Shown piece after piece: positions 1-9,800 of a DNA stretch of 39,819 bases; the first letter of the stretch is position 1, and every line of letters starts with the position of its first letter. The DNA is from Bryobacterales bacterium. Its GTDB lineage: Bacteria > Acidobacteriota > Terriglobia > Bryobacterales > Bryobacteraceae. The DNA is taken from positions 29,192 to 69,010 of the forward strand of contig PLEX01000097.1 of assembly GCA_003136575.1 (NCBI GenBank). The letters run 5' to 3'. The position numbers and the translations under genes were made by a program. Under the pieces are notes generated by a model. That model did not search any database. It was given only the letters and a program-made list of their open reading frames with translations, and was not told the DNA's origin.

Positions 1-233
1 GGCTGCGTCTGCAGGATGCCGACTTCCGGATTCGCCTCCATCGCGCGCACGAGCCGCACCAGCGTCGGTGGAAGGTGCTCCTGGCTCAATCCGTTAAAGC
101 AGGTGTAACATTCCACGCACTCGTCGTCGTTAATGGTTGCGCGTTGTTTGACCGGGTCGATATAGATGGCGCCCATCGGGCAAACGTAGGTGCAATTCCC
201 ACAGGCAACGCATTTGTCGGGGTTGATTCTCAT
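1..233 (-). CDS. 4Fe-4S ferredoxin-type protein (3' end outside window)
   Basis: The minus strand encodes the first 77 residues of an iron-sulfur protein that runs off the left edge. Residues 8-18 carry the CxxCxxCxxxCP cluster-binding pattern (C8, C11, C14, C18), and a second group of cysteines (C39, C42, C45) follows in DECVECYTCF, as in small two-cluster ferredoxins or electron-transfer subunits. The ATG at 233 is preceded by AAGGAAG at good spacing, which supports the start. The segment after the second cysteine group ends in a charged helix that is not a typical ferredoxin tail, so the full protein may be a larger dehydrogenase-associated subunit. The partner enzyme would lie to the left of the window. 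Confidence 0.85.
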   Translation of the reverse strand, partial: MRINPDKCVACGNCTYVCPMGAIYIDPVKQRATINDDECVECYTCFNGLSQEHLPPTLVRLVRAMEANPEVGILQTQ

Positions 234-388
234 GGCAGGCTTCCTTGATTGTGTCGGACCATCCGCAGGGGATAAACGTGTTCACAGGCAACGCGGTACG
301 CGGCATGCTCTATCATAGCTCGGGTATCGTTCATAGCTTTCCGAACCCGAACCCGCGGCTTTCGCTGGCTGGCAGCGGTTCCACATCC

Positions 389-418
389 CGAAGGCGGAGG
401 CGGAAAAACCCGCCTTCG
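389..418 (-). terminator. 9-bp inverted repeat downstream of cupin gene
   Basis: CGAAGGCGG (389-397) and CCGCCTTCG (410-418) form a perfect 9-bp stem around a 12-nt loop that contains an A5 run. It lies about 40 nt past the stop of the leftward cupin gene and before the leftward ferredoxin gene. No U-tract follows the stem, so it may be a weak or factor-assisted terminator or only an mRNA-stabilising hairpin. Confidence 0.4.
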
Positions 419-456
419 CCCTGAAGGAGGTACAACGAACCGCGGCACCGACCCGC

Positions 457-1437
457 CTATTTGCCGTCCAGCGGCGCGGCGTACGAGTGTCCGATGTCCT
501 GGTAGCCGTTCATCGCAAGCCGGGTAGCCGGACCGTCGCCCGCGAAACTGGCCAGGTGCCACAACTGCTTCGGAACATAAACGATGTCGCCCTGGTCCGC
601 GATAAACGTCGGCAGGGTCTCTATCGCATATCGCATCTGCCCCTGCAGAATGAACCAGAATTCCGCGCACTCTTCGTGGAAGTGACCCTTGGTGGCAGGG
701 TTGTCGTTCGGTGCGCCCCTGCCCATAATGATGTTCGCGACGGCGCGATCGTCGGCGATAAACCGCATCTGCTTATCGCGGCCGGCCGCCGTTTCGTTGA
801 AGTCGATGTACGGACGGTTGCCGCCCTCGTACTTCCCTTTGCCGGCGATACTCACCCGCACGAATTCCATACCAGGTATCGTGGGAGGCGTCTCCGTTAT
901 CGGGTACATCTTCTTCACACCCGCGATGTTCACTTCATACCGAAGCGAAGGCTTGTCGCCGACCGTTTCCATGCTGTAAGTATTGCGGTAAGGCACCTGG
1001 ACAAGATAACCTTTGCTTGCCACAAAAGGCTCCTGCCCTTCGATAGTGAACCGAATCTGGCCATCCTGGATCACCCACCACTCGCGGGTATCGGGATTGA
1101 ATCTCGGCTGAGTCTTCTTCCCCGGTCCCATCGCAATATAGTCGGCGTGCAGGTAATCGTCGCTGACGATCGTTTCCGTCCAGTCGTTCTCGCCCTTGTG
1201 CTTCGCCAGAAGATCGGCGAGCTTCGTGTGCGGCTTGTTCGGCGCCGTCCAGGTGTTCGGCTTCAACGGCTTGGGTGCCCATGCCAGAGTCGGCGCCTGA
1301 CGCGCCCCTCCAGCACCGCGGCCACCTGCGGCGGCGGGCTGCTGCGCCGCGGGCGCCACCGGCTGCTGGGCAATTAATACCGACAGGCATCCGGCGACGG
1401 CCGCTATGCAAAAAGCGATTTTCAGAGCAGTTCTCAT
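457..1437 (-). CDS. Secreted protein with two cupin domains
   Basis: This 326-residue protein begins with a signal peptide (residues 1-23, hydrophobic core AFCIAAVAGCLSVLIA, then AQQ), followed by an Ala/Pro/Gly-rich linker to about residue 50. Two beta-barrel cupin modules follow. The C-terminal one is clearest, with HFHEECAEFWF and a later LWHLAS giving His, His, Glu and His metal ligands. The N-terminal cupin (around WWVIQDGQIRF) lacks the HxH pair and may be structural. The ATG at 1437 is chosen over an upstream in-frame ATG at 1524 because AAGGAGGG sits just before it and the signal peptide then starts at residue 1. The substrate cannot be read from sequence; bicupins include oxidases, dioxygenases and binding proteins. 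It is transcribed divergently from the membrane acyltransferase gene. Confidence 0.8.
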   Translation of the reverse strand: MRTALKIAFCIAAVAGCLSVLIAQQPVAPAAQQPAAAGGRGAGGARQAPTLAWAPKPLKPNTWTAPNKPHTKLADLLAKHKGENDWTETIVSDDYLHADYIAMGPGKKTQPRFNPDTREWWVIQDGQIRFTIEGQEPFVASKGYLVQVPYRNTYSMETVGDKPSLRYEVNIAGVKKMYPITETPPTIPGMEFVRVSIAGKGKYEGGNRPYIDFNETAAGRDKQMRFIADDRAVANIIMGRGAPNDNPATKGHFHEECAEFWFILQGQMRYAIETLPTFIADQGDIVYVPKQLWHLASFAGDGPATRLAMNGYQDIGHSYAAPLDGK

Positions 1438-1586
1438 AAGTGCCCTCCTTCGGGCGCGTGACACACGTTGTGTACGGTGAGAGTCTATCAACACCTCGTT
1501 GCGGTGGTCAATCCTGCGTAACAAGATATTCTTGAGCGCGCCCTACCCGGGTCGGGATATGCGGCCCAGGGCAATCCCGATTCGAC

Positions 1587-1595
1587 TGGTATGAT
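1587..1595 (+). promoter_or_regulatory. Extended -10 promoter element before the acyltransferase gene
   Basis: TG-G-TATGAT is an extended -10 element (TGn plus hexamer 1590-1595). Only 14 nt separate it from the GTG start at 1610, and no Shine-Dalgarno sequence is present, so the transcript would begin a few bases before the start codon. No good -35 is visible. Confidence 0.4.
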
Positions 1596-1609
1596 GCTTA
1601 GCAATCTCC

Positions 1610-2707
1610 GTGGCGCAGACTGAAGCATTTCCATCCAAACGTCTCGTCCCGCTCGACGCTTTTCGCGGCGCGACGATCGCCCTGATGGTGCTCGTGAACG
1701 ATCCAGGCGATGGCCGGCATTCTTATGGCCCGCTGCAGCATTCGGCGTGGAATGGCTGGACGATTACCGACGTGGTGTTTCCGTCTTTTCTGTGGATCGT
1801 CGGTGTGGCGATCACTCTGTCCCTCGGCAAACGGCTGGCCGAGGGCGCGCCGAAGGCGAAGCTGCTTATGCAGGCGGCACGGCGGGCCCTGATTATTTAT
1901 GTGCTCGGACTTGTTGTCTACGCGTGGCCGATTCACCTTTCGACCCAGCGGCTGCTTGGCGTTCTGCAGAGGATCGCGATCTGCTACTTTATCGCTGCCG
2001 CAATTTATCTTTACTGCAAACTGCACGGCCAGTTGATGTGGCTGGCGGGTTTGCTGATCGTGTACTGGCTGCTGATGACGCTTATACCGGTGCCGTGCTT
2101 CGGAGCGGGGCGTCTCGATGTGGAAGGCAACCTGGCGCATTACATCGACCGCATCGTGCTTGGCGCGCACAATTATGCGTCGACAAAGACGTGGGACCCG
2201 GAGGGAATCGTCAGCACAGTGCCCGCAATCGCCACCGCTCTGTTGGGGGTGATGGCGGGGCATCTGATCCGGGTGCAGCGCCAGTTGACCGAACGCGTGA
2301 CATGGATGTTCTTCACCGGCAACGCGCTGATCGCGCTCGGAATGATTTGCGACATGTGGCTGCCGATCAACAAGAAGCTGTGGACGACTTCGTTTTCGCT
2401 GTTCATGGGCGGACTGGATTTCGTGCTGCTCGCGATGTTCATCTGGCTGCTGGATCATCTCGGCTATCAGCGTTATGTGCGGCCGTTCGTGATCATGGGC
2501 ATGAATTCGATAGCGGTTTACATGGCGTCCGAACTGGGCGACACGCTTCTCGGCGAGACCGGCTGGCACCATGCGATCTACAACAACGTCTTCGCGCCAT
2601 TCGCGTCGCCCGCGAACGCATCGCTGCTTTATGCCATATGCTACGTGCTATTGATGTACGCCATCGCGTATCTCATGTACAAGAGGAAATGGTTCTGGCG
2701 GGCATGA
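1610..2707 (+). CDS. HGSNAT/DUF5009-like membrane acyltransferase
   Basis: A 365-residue polytopic membrane protein with about ten hydrophobic segments. The N-terminus reads RLVPLDAFRG, the signature of the heparan-alpha-glucosaminide N-acetyltransferase-like family (also called DUF5009 or NagX-like), followed by HSAWNGWTITDVVFPSFLW, which matches the family's first membrane helix with its conserved His and Asp. Members are thought to move an acetyl group across the membrane to a sugar amine on the outer face, possibly in peptidoglycan or chitin-sugar recycling; the substrate here is unknown. The start is GTG because an in-frame stop at 1592-1594 excludes upstream codons. The gene is divergent from the cupin gene and ends 142 nt before glpK. 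Family assignment is firm, activity is inferred. Confidence 0.85.
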   Translation: MAQTEAFPSKRLVPLDAFRGATIALMVLVNDPGDGRHSYGPLQHSAWNGWTITDVVFPSFLWIVGVAITLSLGKRLAEGAPKAKLLMQAARRALIIYVLGLVVYAWPIHLSTQRLLGVLQRIAICYFIAAAIYLYCKLHGQLMWLAGLLIVYWLLMTLIPVPCFGAGRLDVEGNLAHYIDRIVLGAHNYASTKTWDPEGIVSTVPAIATALLGVMAGHLIRVQRQLTERVTWMFFTGNALIALGMICDMWLPINKKLWTTSFSLFMGGLDFVLLAMFIWLLDHLGYQRYVRPFVIMGMNSIAVYMASELGDTLLGETGWHHAIYNNVFAPFASPANASLLYAICYVLLMYAIAYLMYKRKWFWRA

Positions 2708-2849
2708 TTCTTCAGGCTTCTGTGCGATACGCGCAAGTTACACCGCCGAACGCGGCTGAACGGGTGGTTCCTCCATGGTCTGGCGCCGCGTCCGGCGGCT
2801 CTTGCGCTTACGAGATAGACTGGAGAATCCGCGAAAAAACGGAGGAGCC

Positions 2850-4337
2850 ATGCCAGACTACATCGGAGCGATCGACCAGGGAACCACGAGCACACGATTT
2901 CTGATCTTCAACCGGGCAGGGCGGATCGTGGCCAGCGCTCAGAAAGAGCACCGGCAGATCTTCCCGCAGCAGGGGTGGGTGGAGCACGATCCCGACGAGA
3001 TCTGGCTTCGCACGCAGGAAACGATTGCCGAGGCAATGGAGCAGGCAGTCCTGCAGCCAAGCGATCTGGCCGCGATGGGCATTACCAACCAGCGCGAAAC
3101 CACGGTGCTGTGGGACCGCAAGACTGGCCGTCCGCTGGCGAACGCCCTGGTGTGGCAGGATACGCGGGTCGCCGAGTACATTCCGGAGTTTTCGCGCGAG
3201 GGCGGCGCGGATCGGTTCCGCGAAAAAACCGGGTTACCGCTGGCCACCTATTTCAGCGGGCTGAAGATCCGCTGGATGCTCGAAAACGTTCCGGGAGCGC
3301 GCGAACAAGCCGAGGCGGGTGACGTTTTGTTCGGCACCATCGACAGTTTTCTGGTGTGGAAGCTGACGGGGCTGCACATTACCGACTGCACCAATGCCAG
3401 CCGCACGCAGCTGATGAATCTGAGGACGCTCGATTGGGATCCCGAGCTGCTGGCTGCGTTCGGCGTGCCACGACAAATGCTGCCGCAGATCCGGTCGAGC
3501 AGCGAGGTCTACGGGACCGCGACGCTCGGGGCGGTGCGCGGCGTTCCGGTGGCGGGAATCCTCGGCGACCAGCAGGCGGCTCTTGTGGGCCAGACATGCT
3601 TTCAGGCCGGCGAAGCGAAAAACACGTACGGCACTGGCTGCTTCCTGCTGATGAACACGGGGCATGAAATCGTGCAGTCGCGGCATGGGTTACTCACGAC
3701 CGTGGCCTTCAAGTTCGGCGATCAGCCGGCGCATTACGCGCTCGAAGGCAGCGTGGCGATTACGGGCGCGCTCGTGCAGTGGCTGCGCGACAATCTCGGG
3801 ATGATCGCGAAGAGTTCGGATATCGAGCCACTCGCGAGACAAGTGGAGGACAATGGCGGCGTTTATTTCGTCCCTGCGTTTTCCGGTTTGTATGCTCCGT
3901 ACTGGAAGCACAACGCGCGCGGCGTGATTGCGGGGCTGACTCGCTATTCGAACAAGAGCCACATCGCCCGCGCCGTTTTGGAAGCGGCGGCATTTCAGAC
4001 GCGCGAAGTCGTGGAAGCGATGGAAAAAGACTCGGGAGTTCCGGCGGGCGTGCTGCGCACAGACGGCGGGATGGTGGAAAACGAGCTGCTGATGCAGTTC
4101 CAGGCCGATATTCTCGGGCGAACCGTGGTACGTCCGGCGGTGAAGGAAACCACGGCGCTGGGCGCGGCTTACGCGGCCGGTTTGGCGACGGGTTTCCATA
4201 CCAGCCTGGAGGATCTGCGGTCGCAATGGGCCGTTGACCGGACATGGGAACCGCGGATGGAGGCGGAGCGGCGGGAACAGATGTACGGTTTCTGGAAGAA
4301 GGCCGTCACGCGCACATTCGACTGGCTGCCGGAATAG
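2850..4337 (+). CDS. glpK: Glycerol kinase
   Basis: 495 residues, the normal length for GlpK, which phosphorylates glycerol to sn-glycerol 3-phosphate with ATP in the cytoplasm. The FGGY-kinase N-terminus has the phosphate-binding loop [11 protein letters not shown] (residues 6-16); ITNQRETT (78-85) carries the Arg-Glu pair that binds glycerol; [10 protein letters not shown] contains the catalytic Asp. The C-terminal lobe has RTDGGM and the late ALGAAYAAG segment. The start is the ATG at 2850 behind GGAGGAG; an in-frame upstream ATG lacks a ribosome site and would add 25 basic residues. glpF follows 25 nt downstream, so import of glycerol is coupled to its trapping by phosphorylation. No glycerol-3-phosphate dehydrogenase is nearby. 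Confidence 0.96.
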   Translation: MPDYIGAIDQGTTSTRFLIFNRAGRIVASAQKEHRQIFPQQGWVEHDPDEIWLRTQETIAEAMEQAVLQPSDLAAMGITNQRETTVLWDRKTGRPLANALVWQDTRVAEYIPEFSREGGADRFREKTGLPLATYFSGLKIRWMLENVPGAREQAEAGDVLFGTIDSFLVWKLTGLHITDCTNASRTQLMNLRTLDWDPELLAAFGVPRQMLPQIRSSSEVYGTATLGAVRGVPVAGILGDQQAALVGQTCFQAGEAKNTYGTGCFLLMNTGHEIVQSRHGLLTTVAFKFGDQPAHYALEGSVAITGALVQWLRDNLGMIAKSSDIEPLARQVEDNGGVYFVPAFSGLYAPYWKHNARGVIAGLTRYSNKSHIARAVLEAAAFQTREVVEAMEKDSGVPAGVLRTDGGMVENELLMQFQADILGRTVVRPAVKETTALGAAYAAGLATGFHTSLEDLRSQWAVDRTWEPRMEAERREQMYGFWKKAVTRTFDWLPE

Positions 4338-4362
4338 GGCTGCGGAACGATCGGAGGGATAA

Positions 4363-5088
4363 ATGGTAAAAGGCGTTTTCGGAGAGTTCATGGGGACTTT
4401 AGTCCTGATCCTTTTGGGCAATGGCGTGGTAGCGAGCACATTGCTGAAAAAGTCTAAAGGCGAGAACGCCGGATGGATCGCGATCACAACGGGGTGGGGG
4501 CTGGCGGTGATGGCCGGAGTTTTCGTGGCGCTGGCCTGCGGGAGCGAAGGCCATCTGAATCCAGCGGTGACGCTCGGAGCCGCCGTGAACTCAGGCGACT
4601 TCAGTAAGGTGCTTTGGTACAGCGTTGCACAGTTGGCGGGGGCATTCGCCGGCGCTTCGCTCGTTTGGCTGCACTATCTGCCGCACTGGCGCGAGACGCC
4701 CGACACCGATTTGAAGTTCGCGTGCTTCGGGACGTCTCCGGCGATCCGCAATCCGCTGGCGAATCTGATCAGCGAAATCATCGGCACATTCGTTTTGGTG
4801 CTGGTGGCGGGCGCGATTTCGTCTAAGGTTGTGGCCGTGACCGGGTTGGCGCCGGGACTCGGGCCATGGCTGGTGGGTGGACTGGTTTGGGCTATCGGGC
4901 TGGGCCTGGGCGGAACGACGGGGTACGCGATCAACCCTGCGCGCGACTTGGGGCCGCGCCTCGCTCACGCGATACTGCCAATTGCAGGCAAGGGAGGTTC
5001 GGACTGGGGATATGCGGGGATTCCGATCATCGGGCCGTTAATCGGCGGAGCTCTGGCTGGTCTGGTTGTGCGAATGGCGCAGTTTTAG
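4363..5088 (+). CDS. glpF: Glycerol facilitator, MIP/aquaporin family
   Basis: 241 residues with six membrane helices and the two half-helix pore motifs of the MIP family: NPA at residues 66-68 (GHLNPAVT) and NPARD at 191-195 (YAINPARDLGPR). The Asp after NPAR and the long loop near residues 105-130 are typical of glycerol-conducting aquaglyceroporins rather than strict water channels. The start follows CGGAGGGATAA. Being 25 nt after glpK, it probably forms one transcript with the kinase and supplies it with glycerol. A decayed partial copy of this gene lies about 1 kb downstream. Confidence 0.95.
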   Translation: MVKGVFGEFMGTLVLILLGNGVVASTLLKKSKGENAGWIAITTGWGLAVMAGVFVALACGSEGHLNPAVTLGAAVNSGDFSKVLWYSVAQLAGAFAGASLVWLHYLPHWRETPDTDLKFACFGTSPAIRNPLANLISEIIGTFVLVLVAGAISSKVVAVTGLAPGLGPWLVGGLVWAIGLGLGGTTGYAINPARDLGPRLAHAILPIAGKGGSDWGYAGIPIIGPLIGGALAGLVVRMAQF

Positions 5089-5154
5089 GGCTCTTCCAGC
5101 GCACGGCAGTGGGGTTGCCGGGCGTGCGACTCAAAAACGATCGATCAACTTGCA

Positions 5155-5183
5155 TTGGACAATTCCGGAGATTGAGCTATACT
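5155..5183 (+). promoter_or_regulatory. Sigma70-type promoter of the PEP-CTERM gene
   Basis: TTGGAC (5155-5160) and TATACT (5178-5183) are separated by exactly 17 bp, close to the consensus housekeeping promoter. Transcription would start near 5190, which gives a 5' leader of roughly 95 nt before the ATG at 5287. Confidence 0.7.
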
Positions 5184-5189
5184 AATGGC

Positions 5190-5276
5190 GCAATCTGTCT
5201 CATGCGGAAAGACAAAGCAGAAATCCCGGTTCGTTAGTAGAGACTGGGAATCTGACGCGTTTGGGCAGGAAGGAAG
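5190..5276 (+). ncRNA. Structured 5' leader, possible riboswitch-like element
   Basis: The predicted leader can fold in two mutually exclusive ways. TCTGTCT (5194-5200) pairs with AGAC (5210-5213) and CAGA (5218-5221), leaving an unpaired AAAG. Alternatively CAGAAATCCCGGT (5218-5230) pairs with ACTGGGAATCTG (5243-5254) with one bulge. The CAGA segment is shared, so the two hairpins compete. GCGGAAAGACAAAGC resembles in outline the GNRA-loop plus GACGCAAAGC core of GEMM-I cyclic-di-GMP riboswitches, which often precede surface genes, but several consensus positions differ. The AGGAAGGAAG ribosome site (5267-5276) follows the second hairpin directly. Structure is visible; ligand sensing is speculation. 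Confidence 0.3.
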
Positions 5277-5286
5277 ACATTTGAGC

Positions 5287-5901
5287 ATGGCTTTGTCATC
5301 GGTGAAGCTTCTGGTCCTGGCCGCGATTTCTGTATCCTTGACGCACGCCAGTGTCATCACGATTACCACTCCCGGGGAAGAATACAACGGTGGTATATAT
5401 ACGTTGGGTTACGAGTTCAGCCCAATGATCGATATTTCGGTCACCAGCCTGGAAGTGTACGACAGTGGCATGGGTGTTTTGCCGACCTCAGCCACGGTGG
5501 GAATTTGGGACACCAGTGGGGATCTGCTGGCCTCCGCGACTGTGCCCGCCGGTGCCGGCGCCGTTGACGGCTACTTCTCGTCCGTCTCGATCAGCCCCCT
5601 CATCCTGACGGCCGGCGTGGACTATGTGGTGGGAGCATATCTCAACGCTAATGCGACCTCTTACAATGCCAACCAGGGAGGGAGCGGAAGCGTGGACCCG
5701 AACATCACCATTATCGAGGACCGGTTTATCGCGGTAAGTTCTTTTGCGTTCCCGGACAGCACCGATAACGATGTGGGGGGAGCATGGCTGGGTGGAAGCT
5801 TTGCTTACGACCAAGTGTCGGCAGTTCCCGAGCCAGGAGCCTTCCTGTTGGCCGCAACAGGGCTGGTGGCCTTACTCGCGCTGCGGCTGCGGCGCGCGTA
5901 A
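5287..5901 (+). CDS. PEP-CTERM sorting-signal surface protein
   Basis: A 204-residue exported protein. Residues 1-20 form a signal peptide (LLVLAAISVSLTHAS). The body is beta-rich and resembles the DUF4082-type module (YTLGYEFSPM, then SATVGIWDTSGDLLASATV). The C-terminus VPEPGAFLLAATG plus a hydrophobic run and a final RLRRA is the PEP-CTERM tripartite anchor, recognised and cut by an exosortase. The ATG at 5287 is preceded by AGGAAGGAAG; an in-frame TTG at 5281 is a possible alternative. No exosortase is in the window, but a CAAX protease of the type linked to exosortase systems lies at 30158-30817. It is likely exported to the envelope or exopolysaccharide matrix. Its function is unknown. 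Confidence 0.85.
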   Translation: MALSSVKLLVLAAISVSLTHASVITITTPGEEYNGGIYTLGYEFSPMIDISVTSLEVYDSGMGVLPTSATVGIWDTSGDLLASATVPAGAGAVDGYFSSVSISPLILTAGVDYVVGAYLNANATSYNANQGGSGSVDPNITIIEDRFIAVSSFAFPDSTDNDVGGAWLGGSFAYDQVSAVPEPGAFLLAATGLVALLALRLRRA

Positions 5902-6100
5902 TATGGTATACGACTAACTCTCAACCGATGCTGTATTTCACCTGACTGCCCCAGCCCGGTCTCATTCGAGCGAGCTTCGACTACGAAAAGCGGCATCTAT
6001 TTGAGAAAGCGTAGTTTAGCAGAATAGAAAGCAACTGCCTGTGTTCGGCGCATCCGGAAGTAATCAAACCTCCGGGTTCGAGAGCTGGCCCGAAGCGAGC

Positions 6101-6284
6101 GTTTCGCTCGTCTGGCTGCACTATCTGCCGCACTGGGGCCAGACGCCCGAGACCCCCGCGATCCGCAATCCGCTGGCGAATCTGATGAGCGGATTCATCG
6201 GCACGATCGTTTTGCTCCTGTGGCGGGCGCTTATCTTCCAAAGTAGTGGCCGCGCTTCGACGGAGCGCTGGCGGGCCTGGTCGC
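6101..6284 (+). pseudogene. Decayed internal fragment of a second glpF copy
   Basis: The stretch 6101-6245 closely matches the nucleotide sequence of glpF codons about 98-158, including SLVWLHYLPHW and AIRNPLANL. It lacks about 12 codons between the PET-like and AIRN segments and has a one-base deletion near 6220 (CTGTGGCGGG against CTGGTGGCGGG) that shifts the frame. A final piece, 6259-6284, matches glpF codons about 228-235. Both ends and most of the middle are missing, so it cannot make a channel. It is best explained as the remains of a duplicated or related glpF gene. Confidence 0.8.
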
Positions 6285-6301
6285 TACCAGCACGGCCACT
6301 T

Positions 6302-6748
6302 TCAGGCGCTCGTACTCTGTGTCCGCCGGGATCCGGCCGCGAATGCTCTGCAGATCCGGTTAACGCTGGCGCGGCTCAACCCGCTCACTTCGGCCAGCAA
6401 GCGCGTCGACCAATGCGAGGCATGGCCAGGCGCGGGTTCGGAACTAAGCTGCAGGACGCGATTGACGTCCGCTTCGCTCAGCTTTCGCGGCGTTCCCGGC
6501 CGGGGCGCATCCAGCAGACCGTTGAGACGCTTCTCGACAAAACGCTGCCTCCACTTACCCACGGTTTGCAGGGTGACATTCAGCTGCGCGGCCGTGCTCG
6601 TGTTGGAACAACCCGCCGCGCAAAGCAGAACCAGGCGGGCGCGCAATGCGAGCGCCTGCGGACACTTCGGACGCCGGGTCCATGCCAGAAGGGTCTCGCG
6701 TTCGTGGTCGGTCAGCAGCAGCGCATGAGTGGGGCGTCCCGCTTTCAT
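6302..6748 (-). pseudogene. Truncated IS630-family transposase (HTH part only)
   Basis: From the ATG at 6748, which has GGAGG 9 nt upstream, the reading frame gives an IS630 N-terminal region: LTDHERETLLAW, then RARLVLLCAAG, then a helix-turn-helix around AAQLNVTLQTVGKWRQRF, then RLNGLLDAPRPGTPRKL and a second helical segment WSTRLLAEVSGLSRASVNRI. After ICRAF the similarity stops and the frame ends within 13 residues. A full IS630 transposase is about 340-360 residues with a DDE catalytic domain, so the catalytic half is lost. The break lies near 6345, directly beside the decayed glpF piece. No terminal inverted repeats were recognised. Confidence 0.8.
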
Positions 6749-6821
6749 CCGTTGAACCTCCAGGAGCGCGGGCCGACGCGGGTGCCACCGCGCCGGCCAC
6801 CGGTATCTCAGCGCCGCGCCA

Positions 6822-9800
6822 TCAGAATGTGAACCGCACACCCAGTTGCACGATGCGCGGGTAATTCGCCTGATTGGTGATCTGTCCGAAAGTAGCGGTC
6901 CCAAAGGTGGTACTGATGCCGTCGAACACCGGCGTGTTGGTCAGATTGAAAACCTCAAAGCGGAACTGCGCATTGAATCTCTCATAAACGTTGAATGTCT
7001 TATTCATCGAGAAATCGGTCTGTGCGAGCCCGGGACCCCGCATCGGAATGGTGCGGCTGACATTGCCGAACGTGTACGCCGGCGCGAGGCTGAATGCCGC
7101 CGGGTTAATGTAGCTCACGCCATAAGCTCCCCCCAGCCTCGATTCCACAGTCCCGCTCACGACGGGAGAGATTCCCGTGGCGTTGGGACGTTGCCCGCCT
7201 GTACCCTCGGCGGAGTTCAGATTGCTCTGCGTAATCGCCAGCGGGAATCCGGTCTGCATGGTGGTCTGAAAGTTGACCGCCCAGCCGCCAGCCACGCGAG
7301 CCAGCTTTGGGTGGCTCTTCGGGAAGGGCAATATGTAATTGACGGCCGTCGTCCAGCGCCAGGGCGTATCGACAGTGGCGAGACCCCATTCGGCCGCACG
7401 GTTGTAGTAATCCTGCTCGGCGCCATTGCCGACGTAAACGTTGCTCGAACTGTCGGAATCGTTCTCGTTGCGCTCCCAGGTTACGGTAGTCAGCAGATTT
7501 AGTCCATGGCCGAGCCGCTTTTGCGCTTTCGCAAAGAACGAGTAGTAAAGTGCGTGGCCCTCGTTGGTGCCGCTGATCGATACCGTGCCGAACTCCGGAA
7601 ACGGGAGCAATGTCTGCACCAGGGTGGTGGTGGAGGCTGAGAGGTTAACGACTCCACCCGCCGTGCCGAAGAAGGGATTCGCCACTTTGGACGCCAGCTT
7701 GCTGCCCAGGGCGAAATCGGCGTCCGGCAACTGGTTGATATTGATGCTGGGCGTGCCCTGAATCAGGTCGTGCGAAATGGATCCCGTAAAGCCGGTCTGG
7801 ATGACAAGCCCGAAGGGGAGTTCGCGCTGAATGTCGAAAGAGTATTGATGCACGCGGGTAGAGGCCGAGTTGTCGCTCGGTGCCGAAATGCTCTGTCCGC
7901 CTACACCCGCCATTTCGCCGAGTGTGTTGCCCGAAGGCGTCAGCACGCCGGTTGGGAAGGGATTGCTCAACGAATTGGCTGGCGTCGCTCCTCCGTTCAG
8001 AGTCGCTACGTAGTTTGTCGTCGCCGTGTAGCCGAAGGCCGACTGAAGACTGAATGAGAAAGGTGCCCAGAATAGTCCGTAACCGCCGCGGATAGTCGTT
8101 TTCGAGTTCAGCGCGTACGCAAAGCCGACGCGCGGGCCGAACTTGGTGGGAGTCGTATAGCCTCCGGTAGTTCCAAACCCGTTCTGGCCTGCGTATTCCA
8201 GCACGCCCGGCACCGCGAATCCGCTTGGCACCTGACTCTGCAGAGGATTGACGCAGGTGGTGCAGAAGCCAGGATTGTAGGCGTTGTTGGGCGCGGAGAC
8301 GCCGGTTTCATATTCGTAGCGCAAGCCGACGTTCAACGTCAGCTTCGAATTCAGGCGGAAATCGTCCTGCACGAAAACGCCGTAGTAATGAACCAGGTTC
8401 CGGAAACTGTCGGTGGCGACCGCGCTGCCGGCGGACGGATAGCCGAGAAGCAGGCTCGCAAGAGATGCGCCCGTTCCCAGAATCGCGGTCCCGGATGCGT
8501 TCTCGGCGTTGGTAAACCCGCTGCTGAAAGTATATGCGCCATTGGAGGGAGACGGCTGGCCCGCCACGTTAATGACGCGGTAGTCGCCGCCGAATTTCAG
8601 CGTGTGTTTGCCGACGAATTTCGAAACGGTACCCGAGAAACTGGTCGAATAGTAATGCGTCGCGGTCGGTCCCGCTCCGCCGTAACTTGTCAGATCGCCC
8701 ATCGTTATCCCGGGAAAGTAATCCTGGCTCGGATTCAGCTGAAACTCGTTGATCAGAGACTGCGGAAAATGGAGCGAGGTGAGATCGAACCCGTGGCTGT
8801 CCGCGATGGTGCGATTCGGATAGCGGTTAAAGCCCCATCGAAGCGAGATAACCGTGGTGGGAGACGCGGTAATGGTGGTATTCGCCATCGTCGCATCCAC
8901 GTGCCGGTAAAGAACTGTCTGCGCGGGTCCGGCTATGGCATCCGGCGTCTCGTCCCACGTGGCGTAACTCGGCTCGCGGCTGCCGTAGTGGAGATATGCC
9001 ACTGAGGCGCGCATCCAGTTGGTGATCTGCTGGTCGAGCTTGAAATCCAGCTGGTCGGCGCGATCGTACTGCGGCGTAGTAACCGCGAAATCGTTCTGGC
9101 CGTAATAGCTGGGCGCGGAGGTTGGGGCCGGATAGTAGGAGGCAAGCGCCGCGCCGATGGGGCTGATCTCGCTGGCGGGAATGATATTGCCCGGGAACGG
9201 TGTTCTAGTGTATACCCCGCCGTTTAACACAGTCGACAGCGGGTCGTAAATGACCTGTTGGGTCCCGTTTGTATACTTACTCAGCGAAAAATTGCCGGTT
9301 TTTTCCAGTGCCGTCGGCACCGCGTTGACCTGCGACGAAGTCTGATTCTGGCGATACGCTTCCCCGGCAAACCAGAAGAACGTCTTGTTCTTGCCGTTGT
9401 AGATTTTCGGAACCACGACGGGCCCGCCGATCGACGCGCCATAGTTCTTCCACATCTGAGGAACTTCCGGGATGCCCGCCGCATTGGCGAAATAGTTGTT
9501 GGCGATCAGCGGGTTAAACCATTGATAGCCAAAGCCGGCCATGTGGAGCGTATTCGTGCCGGACCGCAGGACGAGGTTGAACGTTCCGCCGCCCGTGCGG
9601 CCGATCTCGGCATCGTACGTGCTGATTTGTACCTTGACTTCGGAGACGGCTTCGATGGCCGGAATGATGACGGCCGCGTTGCCCGAATTGGTGATTGCGA
9701 TGCCGTCCAGAGTGTAATTGTTGCCGGTAACCGGTCCGCCATTGATGGAAATCTGCGATGATCCGCTTTGGTCTTCCATGCGGTTGAACTTCGGGTCGCC

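Noticed and set aside
1598..2572. A 324-codon antisense frame over the HGSNAT-like gene
   Set aside because: It is rich in His, Arg and Gln with no domain, and lies opposite a gene with clear membrane helices and family motifs.
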